Source: Acidimicrobiaceae bacterium
GTDB lineage: Bacteria > Actinomycetota > Acidimicrobiia > Acidimicrobiales > RAAP-2
Length of the DNA stretch: 64,000 nucleotides
Reading direction: 5' to 3'
Assembly (NCBI GenBank): GCA_003151235.1
Contig: PLWZ01000087.1
Span: 1-64,000, forward strand
In this document: positions 48,556-57,511 of the stretch, piece after piece
How positions within the stretch are numbered: the stretch's first letter is position 1
Layout: every line of letters begins with the position of its first letter
The notes under the pieces: generated by a model
Seen by the model: the letters and a program-made list of their open reading frames with translations, nothing else
What the model was told of the DNA's origin: nothing
Database searches by the model: none
Program-made: the position numbers and the translations under genes

Positions 48556-49422
48556 ATGCGAGGGCACCAAACGCCTCGGGTCGTGACGCTGGACGAGTTG
48601 GACGCCCAGCTCGAGGAGGCAGCGAAGCTGTTCGCAGTGTCCGAGGACGCGGCCCGCGAGTTCCTTCGCGGCTTCCGCATGGTTCCGCCGACCGACCGAC
48701 CGGAGGACCCGTTCTCGGACGAGTACCGCAAATGGGTTTGGGCGCTCTACGAATCGGTCTCGGGCCGGTCCGACTACTCGATTGCCAACGAGGCCAGCCC
48801 GTTCGACCTCGAGGAGGCTGTCAGCGTCCCGTACCCGTTCTCGACCCGATCGACCAAGGTGGTTGGAGAGGAGTTGGTCGCCCGCGGGTTCATCGTCGCG
48901 ACGCTCGGTCTCAACCCTCCGGCCCGCATCGTCGAGTTCGGGTCTGGCTGGGGCAATCTGACGATCGACCTCGCGACGATGGGTTTCGTGGTCACCGCGG
49001 TCGAGGTCGAAAGGCGGTTCTGCGACCTCACGCAACGGAGGAGCCGCGCCGGGGGTCGGCTGACGGTTGTGAACGGGGGCATGCTCGAGTTCACCACCGA
49101 CACGCGATTCGACGCGGCGATCTTTTACGAGTCCTTCCACCACTGCTCGGATCACGTGGCGATGCTTGGCCACCTGGCCGACATCGTCGAGCCGGATGGC
49201 AAGGTCCTGTGGGCAGGCGAGCCGATCGCCCCGATGAGCTATCCGTGGGGCCTACGTCTGGACGGCTACTCGCTCTGGTCGACTCGCACCCACGGGTGGT
49301 TGGAGCTGGGTTTTGACGAGGGGTACTTCGCCGACGTGTTAGCCCGTACCGGCTGGAAGGGCGTGCGGACACGGCTTTCGGCCGGGTCCCCGTTGGCCGA
49401 CGTCATCGTTGCCACCCGCTGA
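48556..49422 (+). CDS. Class I SAM-dependent methyltransferase
   Basis: The 288-aa protein has an N-terminal helical region (residues 1-75, LDELDAQLEEAAKLFAVSED) and a Rossmann methyltransferase domain: motif I ARIVEFGSGWGNLTIDLA near residue 120, VVTAVEVERRFCDLTQRR, LTVVNGGMLEF, and a D-A-A-I-F-Y-E-S-F-H-H motif IV. The substrate is unknown. Its position between the FtsH-like and beta-helix genes does not identify a pathway. I chose the ATG at 48556, where sequence of normal composition begins. Confidence 0.78.
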   Translation: MRGHQTPRVVTLDELDAQLEEAAKLFAVSEDAAREFLRGFRMVPPTDRPEDPFSDEYRKWVWALYESVSGRSDYSIANEASPFDLEEAVSVPYPFSTRSTKVVGEELVARGFIVATLGLNPPARIVEFGSGWGNLTIDLATMGFVVTAVEVERRFCDLTQRRSRAGGRLTVVNGGMLEFTTDTRFDAAIFYESFHHCSDHVAMLGHLADIVEPDGKVLWAGEPIAPMSYPWGLRLDGYSLWSTRTHGWLELGFDEGYFADVLARTGWKGVRTRLSAGSPLADVIVATR

Positions 49423-49498
49423 CCCATAGGTCACTCCGCCTGGTGGCGGGGGCCTGGCGGCGTCGGTAGGGTCGAGCGACCCCGGGGGGGTAGTCAAC

Positions 49499-51154
49499 AT
49501 GTTGATCGGTAGACGCGGTTTCATCGGAATGATGGCGTTCGTCATGGCGATCGGCACGACGGTGCTCGGTGTGGCGACGGGTGCGAACCCGGCTGCGGCT
49601 GCGGGCCCGAAGGTCCTCCTGGTTGGTTCTTTCCACGGCGTGCGCGGCGAGTTCTCGAGCGTCCAGGCGGCCGTGAACGCCGCCAAGCCCGGGGACTGGA
49701 TCCTGATCGGGCCGGGCGACTACCACGAAAATGACGACGACCACTCGGTGTCTTCGTTTCCGAGCATCTACGCGCAGAACCACGGCGACTTTGGCGGCGT
49801 GTTGATCACGAAGTCCGACATCCACCTGCGCGGGATGGACCGCAACAGCGTGATCATTGACGGCACCAAGGCGGGCGCCGCACAGGCCTGCGACAGTGCA
49901 CCCCAGTGGCAGAATTTCGGTGCAGTAGGGGACCTCAGCACGACCGGCGTGCCGGTCGGGCGCAACGGGATCGTGATCTGGAAGGCCAACGGAGTGAGCG
50001 TGCAGAACCTCACCGCTTGTAACTTCCTCGCGGGATCGGGCGAGTCGGGCAACGAGATCTGGTGGAACGGCGGCGCCGAATCGGGCCAGGTGGGTCTGTA
50101 CGGCTATTCGGGCAGCTATCTCACTGCGACCTCCACCTTCTTCGGCCCAAACGGGTCGATCAGCGATGCCGAGGCCACTGCCGCCCAGTACGGGATCTTC
50201 TCGTCGAACTCCTCAGGAGGCACCTGGAACCAGGTGTACGCGAACAACTTCAACGACTCGGGCATGTATGTCGGCGCATGCAAACAGGTCTGTAGCACGA
50301 CCATCTCGAATGCGTGGATGGAGGACAACGCGCTCGGCTATTCGGGGACGAACTCGGGAGGGTCCATCGTCATCACACACTCCCAGTTCGACAACAACAA
50401 GGACGGGTTGGACACCAACACGCAGATCGATGGTGACCCTCCGGCGCCCCAGAACGGGGCGTGTCCGGGCAACAAGATCAGCCCGATCACGCACACCCAC
50501 TCGTGCTGGGTGGTGATCGACGATTACTTCCACAACAACAACAACCCCAACGTGCCCCAGGCTGGATCGGCCAGCAACGGTCCAACCGGTACAGGCATGA
50601 CGCTGTCAGGGGGGAAGAACGACACCGTGATGGACAACCGGTTCGCCAACAACGGCGCCTGGGGAATCCTCTTCGTGCCGTATCCCGACGAGAATCCACC
50701 GGTGGAGAACCAGAGCTGTTCGAAGACGGGCGGGACCGAAGTCACGGGATTCGGTTGTGTCTATGACCCCCAGGGGGACGCGTTGATCCACAACACCTTC
50801 AGCAACGACGGCTTCTTCGGTAACCCGTCGAATGTGGACTTCGGAGAGCTCACCCTCGAGGGTCATCAGATCCAGAACTGCTTCAGGGGCAACGTCGCCC
50901 CTCAGGGGAGCGTGCCGGCAAACCTCGAGAAGACACAGGCGAAGTGCGGGCCGATCACGTCGGCCCCCAACGCCAATTCGGCCTTGCTGAGTCAGGCGCT
51001 CTGCGATACCGGCTTCGGGCCATGCTCGCCAACAGCCAAGTACCCGCTCTTCACCGGGGTGGTCATGCACCCACTCCCGAAGTTGGCCACGATGCCCAAC
51101 CCGTGTGTGGGCGTGCCGTCCAACGCCTGGTGCAAAGCGGGGAAGCCGGCCTGA
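49499..51154 (+). CDS. Secreted right-handed parallel beta-helix repeat protein
   Basis: The 551-aa protein has an N-terminal signal peptide (GRRGFIGMMAFVMAIGTTVLGVATGANPAAAAG). From residue 45 it has repeated short beta-helix coils with Asn/Gly turns (SVQAAVNAAKPGDWILIGPGDYHE, ITKSDIHLRGMDRNSVIIDG, and later YANNFNDSG, NRFANNGAWGIL). This is the PbH1/NosD-like architecture of polysaccharide lyases, epimerases and surface adhesins. Several Cys pairs suggest disulfides outside the cell. Catalytic residues cannot be assigned by eye. It is monocistronic; the methyltransferase upstream is 76 bases away. Confidence 0.85.
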   Translation: MLIGRRGFIGMMAFVMAIGTTVLGVATGANPAAAAGPKVLLVGSFHGVRGEFSSVQAAVNAAKPGDWILIGPGDYHENDDDHSVSSFPSIYAQNHGDFGGVLITKSDIHLRGMDRNSVIIDGTKAGAAQACDSAPQWQNFGAVGDLSTTGVPVGRNGIVIWKANGVSVQNLTACNFLAGSGESGNEIWWNGGAESGQVGLYGYSGSYLTATSTFFGPNGSISDAEATAAQYGIFSSNSSGGTWNQVYANNFNDSGMYVGACKQVCSTTISNAWMEDNALGYSGTNSGGSIVITHSQFDNNKDGLDTNTQIDGDPPAPQNGACPGNKISPITHTHSCWVVIDDYFHNNNNPNVPQAGSASNGPTGTGMTLSGGKNDTVMDNRFANNGAWGILFVPYPDENPPVENQSCSKTGGTEVTGFGCVYDPQGDALIHNTFSNDGFFGNPSNVDFGELTLEGHQIQNCFRGNVAPQGSVPANLEKTQAKCGPITSAPNANSALLSQALCDTGFGPCSPTAKYPLFTGVVMHPLPKLATMPNPCVGVPSNAWCKAGKPA

Positions 51155-51166
51155 GGGCTCGACCGC

Positions 51167-51682
51167 TCAGCCGGGCCGGCCGGCCACCGTCGGTCGCGGC
51201 CGCCTGAGATCGGCGCATTCCAGGCACACCGATTCAGGGATCAGACCGGTCCGCATCAAGGCGGCGAAGACCCGGCAGCCGAGGCAGATCCCGAACGCCG
51301 CCTCGAGCAAGGCCGCGCCGTCGAGCGGGACCAGCACCCAGCGGGCCACGCTCCAACCCGCGGTCACCCACACGATGAGGGCGGCGGTGCTCATCGCGAC
51401 CCCCATCGCCTGCGCGAAGCGTTTCGGTGGTCCCGGGATCGGCCGGGCCGCCAACGGAAGGGCGGGGACGATGACACGCGTGGCCAGCTGGCCGAGCGGG
51501 CTGAGCGAGGGCCCAGTGAGGACACGGGCCCAGAAGCCGTAGACGATCGGGATCAGAAGCCACGGAATGCTGAGGACCAGGGCTAGGGTCGTCATCACCA
51601 CGACGCCCGCGGCGACGCTGCGCGCGGCAATCTCGTTGACCGGATTGGGGAACGAGAAGAGGGATCGGAGCCGGTCTCGCAT
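51167..51682 (-). CDS. DUF4395 family membrane protein
   Basis: The 171-aa protein has four hydrophobic segments and the DUF4395 signatures FPNPVNEIAARSVAAG near the N terminus, SLSPLGQLATRVI in the middle and PGPPKRFAQ before the third span. The C-terminal CLGCRVFAALMRTGLIPESVCLECADL is Cys-containing. DUF4395 genes are often found near rhodanese or thiol-related genes, but none lies beside it here. The function is unknown. The ATG at 51682 is preferred over the TTG one codon upstream. It is convergent with the beta-helix gene. Confidence 0.85.
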   Translation of the reverse strand: MRDRLRSLFSFPNPVNEIAARSVAAGVVVMTTLALVLSIPWLLIPIVYGFWARVLTGPSLSPLGQLATRVIVPALPLAARPIPGPPKRFAQAMGVAMSTAALIVWVTAGWSVARWVLVPLDGAALLEAAFGICLGCRVFAALMRTGLIPESVCLECADLRRPRPTVAGRPG

Positions 51683-51752
51683 CAATATGGGCCTCGGCTG
51701 GTCGATGCCGGGATGGCTCAGCGTAGCGACCTGTCCCGGAGTTTCGGCCGAT

Positions 51753-52649
51753 TCAGGCCGCCGGGACCGCGGCCGTCGGGCGGCTGCGACGGGCGATCCC
51801 GGTCGAGAGCCGGGTGACCGCGTAGGCGAAGAAGGCCAGGCTCGTGATGAAGAAGCTGACCGGGTAGCTGAAGTAGTAGCCGATCGCGAGCCCGAGCCAC
51901 GTGCACGCCAGTGCGACGACGACGGACACTGCGATGGCCGCCGCCGGCCGAGTGGTGAGGCGGTCGGCGACCGCCGCCGGGGTGACCAGCAGCGAGAAGA
52001 TGAGCAGCACGCCGACCACCTGCACCGCCACTGCGACCGCGAGCCCGAGTGTGAGGAGGAACGCCACCGACAGAGCGCGGACCGGCACCCGACGGGCGAC
52101 GGCGATCTCCTCGTCGATGGAGGCGAAGAGGAGCGGGCGGTACATGGCGCCGATCGCAGCGACGGCGACCGCCCCGATGGCCACCGTGAGCACCACGTCG
52201 CCGGTGCTGATGCCGAGGATCTCGCCGAACAGGATGGAGTACGCCTCCGTCGAGTACCCGTTGTAGAGGGCTATGAACAGGACCCCGAGCCCGAGCATGA
52301 AGGCGAGGACGATCCCGATGACCGTGTCGCGTTCTCGTATCCGCTGCCCGAGTGCGCCCATCACGGCGGCCCCGCCCAGGCAGAAGACGAGCAGGCCCCA
52401 CACAGGGTTGACGGAAAGCACGACAGCGCCGGCGGCTCCCGCGAAGCCGACATGGGAGAGCGCATGCGCGGCGAAGGCGGTCCGACGGAGGATGACGAAG
52501 TATCCGACGATTCCGGCCACGACCGAGACCACTGCACCGGCCAAGAACGCGTTGCGCATGAACTCGTAGGAGAGCATCTGGCCGAGATCGGCGAACAGGT
52601 TCCAGCTGAAGCGGGCCGCACCGGATTGCGCGACAAGGGTGCCGATCAT
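51753..52649 (-). CDS. znuB: Zinc/metal ABC transporter permease (ZnuB-like)
   Basis: The 298-aa permease of the ABC-3 family has about eight hydrophobic segments, including the conserved EFMRNAFLAGAVVSVVAGIVGYFVILRR start and AAHALSHVGFAGAAGAVVL, the signature of ZnuB/MntB/TroC proteins. It is the last gene of the importer operon. Its ATG overlaps the ATPase stop by 4 bases (ATGA). It exchanges metal with the binding protein encoded two genes upstream; zinc is inferred from the Zur-type regulator next door. Confidence 0.92.
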   Translation of the reverse strand: MIGTLVAQSGAARFSWNLFADLGQMLSYEFMRNAFLAGAVVSVVAGIVGYFVILRRTAFAAHALSHVGFAGAAGAVVLSVNPVWGLLVFCLGGAAVMGALGQRIRERDTVIGIVLAFMLGLGVLFIALYNGYSTEAYSILFGEILGISTGDVVLTVAIGAVAVAAIGAMYRPLLFASIDEEIAVARRVPVRALSVAFLLTLGLAVAVAVQVVGVLLIFSLLVTPAAVADRLTTRPAAAIAVSVVVALACTWLGLAIGYYFSYPVSFFITSLAFFAYAVTRLSTGIARRSRPTAAVPAA

Positions 52650-53500
52650 GGAAGACGCAGGCTGTCGGCCACGACTTCGGCGTGGGGATGCGGGTGCGCA
52701 GTCTCCTCTTCGATTCCGACGACGAAACGTCGCCCGCGGCTGTCGACCAGGACCTCGACCGGGGCCCCGTACAGCTTTGACAGCACCTCCGGTGTCACCA
52801 CCTCGTCGGGCGGGCCGAACGCCACGTTGCCGCCGGCGACATAACAGACGACGTCGATCACATTGCGGAGCGGGTTGAGGTCGTGCGCGACCAGGAGGAC
52901 GGTCAGGTGCCTGGCCCGGGCGACCGAGCCGATCAGCTCGGCCATCGTCGCCTGGTTCCGGACGTCCAGGTTGGCCAACGGCTCGTCGAGCAGGAGGAGC
53001 GCGGGGTCGCCGACGAGGGCCTGGGCCAGCAGGAGCCTCTGGCGTTCACCGCCCGACATCGCGCCGAGCCGGCGGTGGGCGTAAGCGGTGGCTCCCACGG
53101 ATTCGACCGCGCGGTCGACGGCGTCTCGTTGAACGCGTTGGGACCGCCACGGGGGTGCGAAGCCGAAGCGGTGGCCGTCGAGGCCCAACCGGACCAGATC
53201 GACGCCCCGGAACGCCACGTCGGGGTCAAGCGTTCGGGCCTGCGGGACGTACCCGATGGCGGGGTTGCCATGCCGGGGCGGTTCGCCCAGTACCTCGATC
53301 GTCCCCGACCGAGGCCGGAGGAGACCGAGGACCTGCCGGAGCAGCGTCGACTTGCCGGCACCGTTGGGCCCGAGGATCGCGACGAATGCCCCGGCGTCGA
53401 TGTCGAACGTGGCGTCCGACCACACGGTGTTCGGCCCGTATCCGGCCGCCAGGTCGTGCGCGCACACGACGGGCCGGTCGAGGTGGGGGAGGCCGGACAC
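52646..53500 (-). CDS. znuC: Zinc/metal ABC transporter ATP-binding protein (ZnuC-like)
   Basis: The 284-aa ATPase has Walker A GPNGAGKST, signature MSGGERQR, Walker B LLLDEPLANLD and a switch His in LLVAHDLNPL, all intact. The C-terminal tail of about 35 residues ends with His/Glu-rich sequence (EEETAHPHPHAEV) that could bind metal. The GTG start lies 9 bases downstream of the binding-protein stop. It energises the importer with the overlapping permease. The operon is divergent from the Zur-type regulator. Confidence 0.93.
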   Translation of the reverse strand: MSGLPHLDRPVVCAHDLAAGYGPNTVWSDATFDIDAGAFVAILGPNGAGKSTLLRQVLGLLRPRSGTIEVLGEPPRHGNPAIGYVPQARTLDPDVAFRGVDLVRLGLDGHRFGFAPPWRSQRVQRDAVDRAVESVGATAYAHRRLGAMSGGERQRLLLAQALVGDPALLLLDEPLANLDVRNQATMAELIGSVARARHLTVLLVAHDLNPLRNVIDVVCYVAGGNVAFGPPDEVVTPEVLSKLYGAPVEVLVDSRGRRFVVGIEEETAHPHPHAEVVADSLRLP

Positions 53501-53509
53501 GTCAGTGCC

Positions 53510-54421
53510 TCACGATCGGGTGGTGGCCAGGGCCGCCCCCAGTCTCTCGAGCTCGCCGACCATCCATTGCTCGAACGTCGTTCCCGGCGGTTGCATCGTC
53601 TCGGAGATGCCGACTACGGGGATGTGCAGCGCCGTCGCGGCATTGCGGATGTTGGTGGTCAGCGGCGTGACCGTCTGGGTGTTGTAGACGAGCACCCCGA
53701 AGGCCTTCGCATCGATCTGTCGATCGAACGTCGCGAGCGACGAGGCCGGAGGGTCGACTCCCTCGGCGACGGCGTCCATGAACGCCGACGGCGTCACCAA
53801 TTGCAGGCCGAGGTAGGAGGCCAGGTAGACGAAGATGCTCTCGGTGGCGGCCACCTTCGTCCCGGCGAAGCGCCGGGCGAGAGAACCGAGCTCGGCCCGA
53901 TAGCCCGCCAACGCAGACTCCACCGCCGCATGGCGTGCCGCGAAGTACCGCCGTTCTGCCGGCTCGAGGGACTCGTAGTCGGACGTGATCCGGTCGATGA
54001 CCCGGAAGACGTAGGCCGGGTTGTACCAGAAGTGGGGGTTGGCCCCTTTCGGCCGACCCAGGAACGACGCCACGTCCAGCACAGTGCGGCCGGCCCGCGA
54101 CTGGGCCGCCAGGAGCTTGTCGGACCAGCTGTCGTATCCGGCCCCGTTCTCGATCACGAAGTCGGCCGAGGCGAAGAGCCGGGCATCGGACGGGTTGGTC
54201 TCGTACTCGTGCGGGTCGGCGTTGGGATCCGAGACGATGCTGGTGACATCGACCTGGCGCCCCCCGAGTTGTGAGGCCAGGCTGCCCCAGAAATTCTCGG
54301 CGGCCACGACGTTCAGCACCCGCGCGGAACCGGCCGGGGCGGCCGGCGAGGGGATGGCGAGCACCGTCCCGGCGACGGTTGCGGCAACGGCAAGGGAGAA
54401 ACGTCCGGCGCACAACCTCAT
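53510..54421 (-). CDS. znuA: Zinc/metal ABC transporter substrate-binding protein (ZnuA-like)
   Basis: The 303-aa protein has an N-terminal signal sequence (LAVAATVAGTVLAIPSPAAPA) and the cluster A-I fold. VVAAENFWGSLASQLGG begins the N lobe, DPHEYE and NPHFWYNP supply two of the usual His ligands, and TESIFVYLASYLGL lies where a third His is typical and has Glu. The His-rich loop of proteobacterial ZnuA is absent. It captures zinc (inferred from the regulator) for the permease. The ATG at 54421 lies about 8 bases from the inverted repeat at 54429-54455, so the operator would overlap its promoter and leader. Confidence 0.88.
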   Translation of the reverse strand: MRLCAGRFSLAVAATVAGTVLAIPSPAAPAGSARVLNVVAAENFWGSLASQLGGRQVDVTSIVSDPNADPHEYETNPSDARLFASADFVIENGAGYDSWSDKLLAAQSRAGRTVLDVASFLGRPKGANPHFWYNPAYVFRVIDRITSDYESLEPAERRYFAARHAAVESALAGYRAELGSLARRFAGTKVAATESIFVYLASYLGLQLVTPSAFMDAVAEGVDPPASSLATFDRQIDAKAFGVLVYNTQTVTPLTTNIRNAATALHIPVVGISETMQPPGTTFEQWMVGELERLGAALATTRS

Positions 54422-54428
54422 TATATAA

Positions 54429-54455
54429 TGATAACGAGAACCGCTCTAGTTATCA
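54429..54455. promoter_or_regulatory. Inverted repeat, candidate Zur operator
   Basis: TGATAAC (54429-54435) and GTTATCA (54449-54455) are exact reverse complements with a 13-base spacer, within an A/T-rich island (TATATAATGATAAC) of an otherwise GC-rich 54-base gap. The arms resemble Fur-family boxes built from ATGATAA-type half-sites. The site lies between the divergent znuA-like and zur-like starts, where autoregulated Zur would bind. That it is the actual operator is inference. Confidence 0.6.
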
Positions 54456-54475
54456 ACCCTCTACCTGGAACCGTT

Positions 54476-54919
54476 ATGGCTAAAGTCGTCGCGATGGCCA
54501 ACGCAGGCGCGGAGCCCGGTCCGCGCGTCCGGGAGACCCGCCAGAAGCGGGCCGTGGCGGCCCTGTTGGACGAGATCGACGAGTTCACGAGCGCCCAGGA
54601 CCTGCACGCCCGCCTCCGGGCCTCCGGCGAACGGGTCGGTCTCGCCACCGTCTACAGCCAGCTGCGGACCTTGGCCGGCACGGGCGAGATCGACAGTGTC
54701 CGGGCCGACTCGGGTGAGACCCTCTATCGGCGCTGCGGGTTGCCCGTCCACCACCATCATCTGGTGTGCCGACGCTGCGGTCGCACGGTTGAGCTCGATG
54801 CCCCCGATCTCGAGTCGGTGGCCCGCCGGCTGGGCGAGGAACACGGGTTTTCCCAGCTCAACCACGTCGTCGAGATCACCGGCGTCTGTGGGCGCTGCCC
54901 GGCCGAGCCGGGCGGCTAA
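54476..54919 (+). CDS. zur: Fur-family transcriptional regulator, probable zinc uptake regulator Zur
   Basis: The protein is 147 aa from the ATG at 54476. The winged-helix N terminus reads TRQKRAVAALLDEIDEFTSAQDLHARL and VGLATVYSQLRTLAG; TVYSQLR is the recognition helix. The dimerisation and metal domain has HHHHLVCRRCGRTVEL and a second C-x2-C (CGRC), which form the structural zinc site, and the His cluster is a regulatory metal site. The adjacent divergent zinc importer genes support Zur over Fur. The frame is open further upstream to 54428, but that part overlaps the operator. It ends 5 bases from the convergent ABM gene. Confidence 0.88.
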   Translation: MAKVVAMANAGAEPGPRVRETRQKRAVAALLDEIDEFTSAQDLHARLRASGERVGLATVYSQLRTLAGTGEIDSVRADSGETLYRRCGLPVHHHHLVCRRCGRTVELDAPDLESVARRLGEEHGFSQLNHVVEITGVCGRCPAEPGG

Positions 54920-54924
54920 GGGCC

Positions 54925-55221
54925 TCAGGCCTCGAACGCGGTCTCGAAGTGCTGGACGGTCGGCCGTTCCGGATAGAAGCCGTGCAAGAGGTCGCGCCAC
55001 TCCTCGAACGCCGGGGACTTGCGGAAGCCCTCCTCGTGGGCGTCGACCGAGTCCCACTCGACCAAGAGGACGTATCGACCGGGCTGCTCGAGGCAGCGCT
55101 CCAGCCGCAGCGACCGAAAGCCGGGCGATCCGGCGATGATCGACTTGGCCTTGGAGAACGCCGCCTCGTACTCGGCGCTGCTGCCTGAGCGCACGTCCAG
55201 CACTACGTGTTCGAGGATCAT
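54925..55221 (-). CDS. Antibiotic biosynthesis monooxygenase (ABM) domain protein
   Basis: The 98-aa protein has the single-domain ABM fold. The first strand ILEHVVLDVR is followed by the helix YEAAFSKAKSII, then GFRSLRLERCLEQPGRYVLLVEWDS and a helix ending HEEGFRKSPAFEEW. Such proteins act as monooxygenases or stress-related heme or quinol enzymes and often dimerise. The ATG at 55221 matches the family start. The open frame continues far upstream, but that extension overlaps the acyl-CoA dehydrogenase gene in antisense and is not coding. Confidence 0.88.
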   Translation of the reverse strand: MILEHVVLDVRSGSSAEYEAAFSKAKSIIAGSPGFRSLRLERCLEQPGRYVLLVEWDSVDAHEEGFRKSPAFEEWRDLLHGFYPERPTVQHFETAFEA

Positions 55222-55449
55222 CGGGCCATCGTTACCGAGTTGCCGGGCCCGGGCCACATCGGCCCTGCTGGAGGCGGCCTTGTTCGAGGATTCTCCCTGG
55301 TGACCGCCGGTAACTTCCCCGGTCAGGGCCCGAAATTGGGCTTTGTCGGGCCACGGTTTGGGTAGGCTTCGTTGGCCGGTGGGCGCGGCGCGCGCCGCGA
55401 AGTGGGACCGGTCCCACCCGAATCCACCGGGCGTCTGAAGGGCAGAGGC

Positions 55450-56775
55450 ATGACCAAGGTCGAAGAAGCACCGAAGGAACAGACCTCCGAGAGCATCGTG
55501 GAGGAGATCCGCGCATGGCTCGGGGACAACTGGGACCCCGAGCTCACCGTTGCCGAGTGGTGGGAGCGGATGGGCCTGGCCGGGTGGTCGGCGCCGACCC
55601 TGCCCACCAACGCCTATGGACGGGGGTTGTCCCGCACCGACGGGATGCTGGTCTCGCGAGAGATCGCTTCGTTCGGCGCACTTGGCCCCCCCGGCGGCTT
55701 GGGGCTCCTCCTCGCTGCCCCGACCATCGCCACCCACGGGACCCAGGAACAGATCGACCTCTACGTGCGCGGCATCGTGACCGGCCAGCAGGGCTGGTGC
55801 CAGCTGTTCAGCGAGCCTGGAGCCGGATCGGACCTGGCCGGGCTGACCACCCGGGCCACGAAGGACGGCGACGAGTGGGTCATCAACGGCCAGAAGGTAT
55901 GGACGTCGCTCGGCCAGTTCGCCGACCTCGGGATGCTCCTCGCCCGGACCGAACCCGAGGTGCCCAAGCACCAGGGGATCACCTGGATGGTGCTCGACAT
56001 GCGCCAGCCGGCCGTCGATGTGCGTCCGCTCCGTGAGATGAGCGGGAACGCGATGTTCAACGAGGTGTTCATCAGCGACGCCCACGTGCCCAACTCGGCC
56101 GTGATCGGCGACGTGAACAACGGTTGGGCGGTCGCCAACACCACGCTCGCGTTCGAACGCTCCGGGCTCGGCGCAGGCGGCGGTGGGGCTGGGTTCTCGG
56201 CGATGCCCGGCACCGTGGCCGGCCAGCTCACCCGCAAGGCCGGCGAATTCGTTGGCCCGCGTGGCGAAACCGGCGGCGAGCTGGCGGCGGTCCTCCAGCC
56301 GATGGGCCCCTCCGCGCTGGTCGCGCTTGCCCGCAAGACCGGCAAGGACAAGGACCCGGTCGTGCGTCAGGGCCTGGCCAAGCTCCACACCCTGGGCGAG
56401 GTGGCCCGGTTCAACACGGAGCGGATGAAGGCGGCTCGCGCGATTGGCCGCGACATCCCGGGCATGGGCAACATCGCCAAGCTCATGATGAGCGACATCA
56501 TGCGGCTGTCCCGGGATCTCGGCATGTCGATCGCCGGCGCGCAGGGGACGCTGCACGCGTACGCCCCCGACCAGCGAGCGCCGCTCGACGGCCTCCCCAA
56601 CAGCGGGCTGGTCTCGGCGATCAGCGGTCTGGCGCTCCACGCGCAGGCCCCGCCGATCTACGGCGGCACGGACCAGATCCAGCGAAACATCATCGGCGAG
56701 CGGGTGCTCGGGCTCCCGAAAGAGCCGAACAACGATCGCACGGCCCGGTTCTCGGAGCTGCCGAAGAACGGCTGA
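55450..56775 (+). CDS. Acyl-CoA dehydrogenase family protein
   Basis: The 441-aa flavoenzyme has LFSEPGAGSDLAGLTTRATKDGDEW, the FAD/CoA-binding segment of acyl-CoA dehydrogenases (residues about 118-140), then WVINGQKVWTS and the C-terminal QIQRNIIGERVLG with its conserved Arg. It introduces a double bond into an acyl-CoA; long-chain or branched/steroid substrates are common in actinobacteria. The ATG at 55450 begins a polar N terminus; the frame upstream is not protein-like. It is convergent with the mycothiol-type gene downstream. Confidence 0.92.
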   Translation: MTKVEEAPKEQTSESIVEEIRAWLGDNWDPELTVAEWWERMGLAGWSAPTLPTNAYGRGLSRTDGMLVSREIASFGALGPPGGLGLLLAAPTIATHGTQEQIDLYVRGIVTGQQGWCQLFSEPGAGSDLAGLTTRATKDGDEWVINGQKVWTSLGQFADLGMLLARTEPEVPKHQGITWMVLDMRQPAVDVRPLREMSGNAMFNEVFISDAHVPNSAVIGDVNNGWAVANTTLAFERSGLGAGGGGAGFSAMPGTVAGQLTRKAGEFVGPRGETGGELAAVLQPMGPSALVALARKTGKDKDPVVRQGLAKLHTLGEVARFNTERMKAARAIGRDIPGMGNIAKLMMSDIMRLSRDLGMSIAGAQGTLHAYAPDQRAPLDGLPNSGLVSAISGLALHAQAPPIYGGTDQIQRNIIGERVLGLPKEPNNDRTARFSELPKNG

Positions 56776-56802
56776 TCACCGGGCGACGTCGGCCCGGCCC
56801 AG

Positions 56803-57450
56803 CTATAGCGCCCGGAGGTCGTCGGGCCTGGCCCGTTCGGCCCGGGCCAGGCCCCGGATCACACCGAGATCCCCCGATCGCGCACGGGCCAGCTCGACCA
56901 GCGCACCGATCGCGACCGATGCCGGTCTCGATCCAGGCTCCGGCGGGGCGACGCCGACACTCACGGCGAGGTCGTCGGTGTGCACGATCAGCTCGACGAC
57001 GCGGCTTCGCATGTAGTTCTCGAACGTGGTCGCGGCGCCCGGGATCGTGAGCACGGGCACGAGCCGGTCCGGCGCGACGCCGGGAAGCATCGCCCGCAGG
57101 CGCGCCAGCAGCTGCCCGAAGGAGTCCGCGAGCGCCTCCGGCCCGATCCCGCCGGCCCGTTCCCCGTCATCTCTGACGGCCCGCTGGAAGTCACTGTCGA
57201 GATCGGTCGGTTCCCGGATGCGGTTCGCACCGAAGAACGCGGCGAGTTCGACGACCTCGGCCCCCGCAGGCTCGGGCCCACCGACCAGCTGCTCGGTGCG
57301 GCCGGTGGCCCTGAGCAGATGCCCGGCCAGGCCGCCCACCGAGTACTCGGCCAGAGCGCTCGGGCGATCCCAGCACGCCGCCACCTCGCGGGATTCGAGG
57401 AGCCCGTGGGCTCGGTCGCCGACGGAGAAGAACGACTCGACGATCTCCAC
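56803..57450 (-). CDS. Maleylpyruvate isomerase family, mycothiol-dependent (DinB-like) protein
   Basis: The 215-aa protein has the helical DinB/MDMPI fold. A metal-site His lies in GGLAGHLLRATGRTEQL near residue 45, a second conserved region is MRSRVVELIVHTDDLAVSVG near residue 155 (R-x2-E-x3-H-x2-D), and a short C-terminal domain follows. These proteins use mycothiol with a divalent metal for isomerisation or transfer. The GTG at 57450 avoids the overlap and poor composition of the longer frame. Such proteins are common in mycothiol-producing actinobacteria, which fits the dehydrogenase at 32757. Confidence 0.8.
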   Translation of the reverse strand: MEIVESFFSVGDRAHGLLESREVAACWDRPSALAEYSVGGLAGHLLRATGRTEQLVGGPEPAGAEVVELAAFFGANRIREPTDLDSDFQRAVRDDGERAGGIGPEALADSFGQLLARLRAMLPGVAPDRLVPVLTIPGAATTFENYMRSRVVELIVHTDDLAVSVGVAPPEPGSRPASVAIGALVELARARSGDLGVIRGLARAERARPDDLRAL

Positions 57451-57511
57451 GAGGCCGAACCCTATCCAGGCCCGAACTCGCTGTTCGCACCGGCGGGCTC
57501 GTCGCTCAGGA

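Noticed and set aside
54925-56640. Long minus-strand frame extending the ABM gene upstream
   Set aside because: Extension is antisense to the acyl-CoA dehydrogenase and has no family similarity; the ATG at 55221 fits the ABM fold.
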